DNA of 6,689 nucleotides. Origin: an uncultured Eubacteriales bacterium. Lineage in GTDB: Bacteria; Bacillota; Clostridia; Oscillospirales; Oscillospiraceae. The translations under genes and the position numbers were made by a program. The notes beneath the pieces are model-generated. The model had not been told where the DNA came from. It did not search any database and worked only from the letters and a program-made list of their open reading frames with translations. Shown here one piece after another: positions 4,319 through 6,689 of the stretch. The stretch is taken from the NCBI GenBank assembly GCA_949744025.1, contig CATJWA010000347.1, forward strand, positions 1 through 6,689, given 5' to 3'. Position 1 is the stretch's first letter. Every line of letters starts with the position of its first letter.

Positions 4319-6670
4319 TTATTTGCTCTGTTCGTAATACTGCGGCCAACGTCCCCAAACGGTCACGGGCGGCCAGCAGGGACTTCCCTCGCCCATCTTC
4401 TTGATGCGCACGAGCGTGGTCTTGTAGCCGCTTCCGCCGTAGCCGGTGCGGGCCTGGGTGCCGTGAGGTATCAGATTGTTGATGCTCACGTCAAAGCAGC
4501 CGTAGAGATAGGGAGAGCGGCCCTCGGTCTCGGGCAGCCACCAGCCGTGCATGCAGGACACGGTCTTTGGGTTGAGGCCGGGATTTATCTTGACCTTGCG
4601 GCGGACTCTGCCGCGGGCGCTTTCAACCCAGACCCACTCGCCGTCCTCGACCTTGACGTCGCGGGCAACATTGGGGTGCATCTCAACATCCGGGAACGGG
4701 TCGAGCTCGCGCAGCCAGGGGATGTTGCGGTGCTCGGCGTGGAAGAACACGGGACTGCGGCGTCCGGTTATCATAACCAGCGGGAAGTGCTTGAACACAT
4801 CGGGCGTGGCGACCTCGGACTCGGGCGGTTCCTGGAAGTGGGGCAGCGGGTCTACGATGGTGCGGCCGGTGGCGCCCCAGCTCTCGTTCTGCGTGGAGTA
4901 CAGCTCCACCTTGCCGGAGGGGGTGCGGAAGCCGGGCTTACCGTCGGGACGCAGAGCGCCGGTTTTATAGCGGTAATAGGGAATCCAGGGAACCTTGGAC
5001 TCGACTTCCTCGGTCTTTGTCTCAGCGTCGCCCCATTTCCAGCCGCCCTTGGCCTTGAGGCTCTCATAGGTCTCGCCGGAGGGCTCAAGACGCCAATTCA
5101 TGTAGTCGTCAAAGCCGTTCGGGAAACGTTTTTTGAACTCGGGATTGAAGCGCGCGGCCATGTCGCAGGCTATCTCCCAGTCGTTCTTGCACTCGCCGAC
5201 CTGAACGGCGGGCTGGATTATCTGCACGGGCTCAAACCAGCTTCTGAAGCCGGTGCGCTCGGCAAAGGTGGACGCGGGCAGGATGATGTCGGCCACGGAC
5301 ATGGTCGTTGCGTTGTGGAACAGGTCCACGACCACGTTGAAGTCCATCGCCATCATCGCCTGATAGTGCAGCTTCACGTCCGCGCCGCGTGCTACAGGGT
5401 TGGCCGTCTGCGTCCAGGTCGCGCGGATGGGGTAGGGCTTCTGAGTCAGCATCTGGTCGATTGCAAGGTCGGGCTGTATGTAGCAGCGCCAGTTGCGCAG
5501 CCAGCCGTACTCGTCGGAGCCGATGCGCTTCTGGACAACGTCCTTGACGAACTGCTCGCCGAACATGTCGGCCAGCTGGTAATTGTCGAAGGGGTAGGCG
5601 GAGACATGGTAGCCGTTGCGGGCGATAACCTGACCGCCGGGAACGTCGATGTTGCCAGTGATGGCCCACAGGTCGTTGACCGCCTGGGCGGCGTGGACGC
5701 CGTCGCCTATCTGGTCAAAGGGCAGGCCCCACTGAATTGCGGAGCCGGGAGAGTTGAGGGCGTAGGCCTTGGTGGCCTCGTAGATGGTCTCCTTCGGTAC
5801 CCATGTCAGGGCGGAAACCTTCTCAAGGGTGAACTCCTTGGCGCGCTCACGCAGCTCCTCAAAGCCCTGGCACCAGTTTTCGACGAACTCGTGGTTGTAC
5901 CAGTCGTTCTCGATGATGAGGTTTATCATGCACATTGCGATGGCCGCGTCCGTGCCGGGGCGCAGCTGGAGATGATACTCCGCGCGGGAGGTCAGGAAAT
6001 TCTGGCGCGGGTCGATGACGATAAGCTTGCTTCCGCGCTTCATGCAGTCAACAATCCAGTTGCCGTAGAAGCCGTCCTGACAGCCGCGGGTCGGGTCCTG
6101 AGCCCAGACGATTATGTATTTGGGGACCTTCCAGCGCGGGTCGTCATAGCGCTTTTCGAGGAACTGGGAGGCGTCGGTTATGGAGTTGTCGCCCTGAATG
6201 GCGGACATGGCGCCAAGGCGCGGACCATAGCAGGCCTGACCGGCGAGGCCGAGCTGGGACCAGTTGGCCGAGCCGTAGTTGTAGGCCACGATGGACATGG
6301 GACCGCCTATGTCGCGGCCGGTGCCCTGAATGAAGATTACGGAGTTTGCGCCGTAATCCTGCTTAATCTTGTTGAACTTATCCTCGATGATGTCGTAGGC
6401 CTCGTCCCAGCTTATGCGGGCGAAGCGTCCATCACCGCGGGGGCCGATGCGCTTGAGGGGGTAGAGTATGCGGTCGGGGTGGTACATAAACTGGGTCATG
6501 GCAAGCAGTCTGGAGCAACCGCGCCCATTGTTGTAGGGGTGACAGGGATCGCCTTCGACCTTGACTACCTTGTCGCCCTTGACGTAAATCTTCACGCCGC
6601 AGCCGCCGTGACATCCGGGGCCGGGGGACCACGCCGTGGAAGTTACGATGCGATCGTAATCGACGCTCAT
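4319..6670 (-). CDS. Molybdopterin oxidoreductase, DMSO reductase superfamily, large subunit
   Basis: This 783-residue protein is a complete molybdenum or tungsten bis-pyranopterin enzyme. The N-terminal iron-sulfur region has GPGCHGGCG with C20 and C24, then C52 in NNGRGCSR, giving C-x3-C-x27-C; the usual first cysteine is missing. Next comes the catalytic body: HPDRILYPLKRIG (64-76), ISWDEAYDII (86-95), QGTGRD (115-120), the predicted metal-ligand position C147 in GQACYGPR, the cofactor segments WAQDPT (189-194) and IDPRQ (219-223), LRPGTDAA, and AITGNIDVPGG. DIILPASTFAERTG is at about 460-475. The C-terminal dinucleotide-binding domain starts near 628 (FPLVMITGRRSP). There is no Tat signal. 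It leads the operon with a ferredoxin and a small protein. By pattern it falls near catechol dehydroxylases, transhydroxylase and acetylene hydratase; the substrate is unknown. A frame extension to 6685 adds five residues but lacks a ribosome binding site. Confidence 0.93.
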   Translation of the reverse strand: MSVDYDRIVTSTAWSPGPGCHGGCGVKIYVKGDKVVKVEGDPCHPYNNGRGCSRLLAMTQFMYHPDRILYPLKRIGPRGDGRFARISWDEAYDIIEDKFNKIKQDYGANSVIFIQGTGRDIGGPMSIVAYNYGSANWSQLGLAGQACYGPRLGAMSAIQGDNSITDASQFLEKRYDDPRWKVPKYIIVWAQDPTRGCQDGFYGNWIVDCMKRGSKLIVIDPRQNFLTSRAEYHLQLRPGTDAAIAMCMINLIIENDWYNHEFVENWCQGFEELRERAKEFTLEKVSALTWVPKETIYEATKAYALNSPGSAIQWGLPFDQIGDGVHAAQAVNDLWAITGNIDVPGGQVIARNGYHVSAYPFDNYQLADMFGEQFVKDVVQKRIGSDEYGWLRNWRCYIQPDLAIDQMLTQKPYPIRATWTQTANPVARGADVKLHYQAMMAMDFNVVVDLFHNATTMSVADIILPASTFAERTGFRSWFEPVQIIQPAVQVGECKNDWEIACDMAARFNPEFKKRFPNGFDDYMNWRLEPSGETYESLKAKGGWKWGDAETKTEEVESKVPWIPYYRYKTGALRPDGKPGFRTPSGKVELYSTQNESWGATGRTIVDPLPHFQEPPESEVATPDVFKHFPLVMITGRRSPVFFHAEHRNIPWLRELDPFPDVEMHPNVARDVKVEDGEWVWVESARGRVRRKVKINPGLNPKTVSCMHGWWLPETEGRSPYLYGCFDVSINNLIPHGTQARTGYGGSGYKTTLVRIKKMGEGSPCWPPVTVWGRWPQYYEQSK

Positions 6671-6683
6671 AGAAATTCCTCCC
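6671..6683 (-). promoter_or_regulatory. Ribosome binding site deciding the molybdoenzyme start
   Basis: GGGAGG (6683-6678 on the minus strand) lies 7 nt before the ATG at 6670. The upstream in-frame ATG at 6685 overlaps this very site, so it is unlikely to be used. The promoter of the operon is beyond the window. Confidence 0.8.
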
Positions 6684-6689
6684 ATTTTG

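Noticed and set aside
3967..4404. A 145-codon plus-strand frame opposite the ferredoxin gene
   Set aside because: The minus strand encodes an unmistakable cysteine-motif ferredoxin; the plus frame has biased, low-complexity composition typical of a shadow.
5232..5669. A 145-codon minus-strand frame inside the molybdoenzyme gene
   Set aside because: It is an Arg/His-rich out-of-frame reading of a gene whose own frame is intact and family-like throughout.
6671..6685. A start five codons upstream for the molybdoenzyme
   Set aside because: That ATG overlaps the ribosome binding site that serves the ATG at 6670, and no site precedes it within the window.

Overview
The window looks like chromosomal DNA of an obligately anaerobic, fairly GC-rich member of the Clostridia (Firmicutes), perhaps a gut Oscillospiraceae-type organism. 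The clues are strong AGGAGG-type ribosome binding sites in front of most genes, a DUF3842 protein (a family I associate mainly with Clostridia), GC-rich wobble positions, and a cytoplasmic molybdopterin enzyme paired with a very small ferredoxin. The genus is an inference; no rRNA or other marker gene is present.

Layout. Positions 25-532 hold a DUF3842 gene on the minus strand with its own terminator. It is divergent from a LysR-type regulator (665-1606, plus strand, GTG start). The 132-bp gap between them carries a promoter candidate for each gene and two dyads that could be operators. The regulator converges on the next gene at a strong bidirectional terminator (1675-1718). Then come two minus-strand genes: a GNAT acetyltransferase with an unusual four-cysteine C-terminal tail (2767-3429) and, 86 bp downstream of it, a 316-residue protein I cannot assign (1730-2680).

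Positions 3430-3734 are a roughly 300-bp spacer built almost entirely from five long inverted repeats in a row (3472-3743). None has the U-tract of an ordinary terminator. The last one runs into the 3' end and stop codon of the gene beside it.

Positions 3735-6670 are a tight three-gene minus-strand operon with 19-nt gaps. It encodes a 783-residue molybdopterin oxidoreductase of the DMSO reductase superfamily, a 114-residue iron-sulfur protein that keeps only the first and last cysteine groups of DmsB-type subunits, and a 66-residue helical protein of unknown function. The likely scheme is that the small iron-sulfur protein passes electrons to or from the molybdenum subunit in the cytoplasm. 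There is no Tat signal and no membrane anchor in the window. Sequence features (a GPGCHGGCG-type N-terminus and a predicted cysteine molybdenum ligand) suggest the broad group that I associate with catechol dehydroxylases, pyrogallol transhydroxylase and acetylene hydratase, but the substrate cannot be read from the sequence. The operon promoter and any upstream genes lie outside the window.

The most unusual items are the inverted-repeat array, the minimal two-cluster ferredoxin with its 66-residue partner, the three-cysteine iron-sulfur motif of the large subunit, and the CxxC-tailed acetyltransferase.
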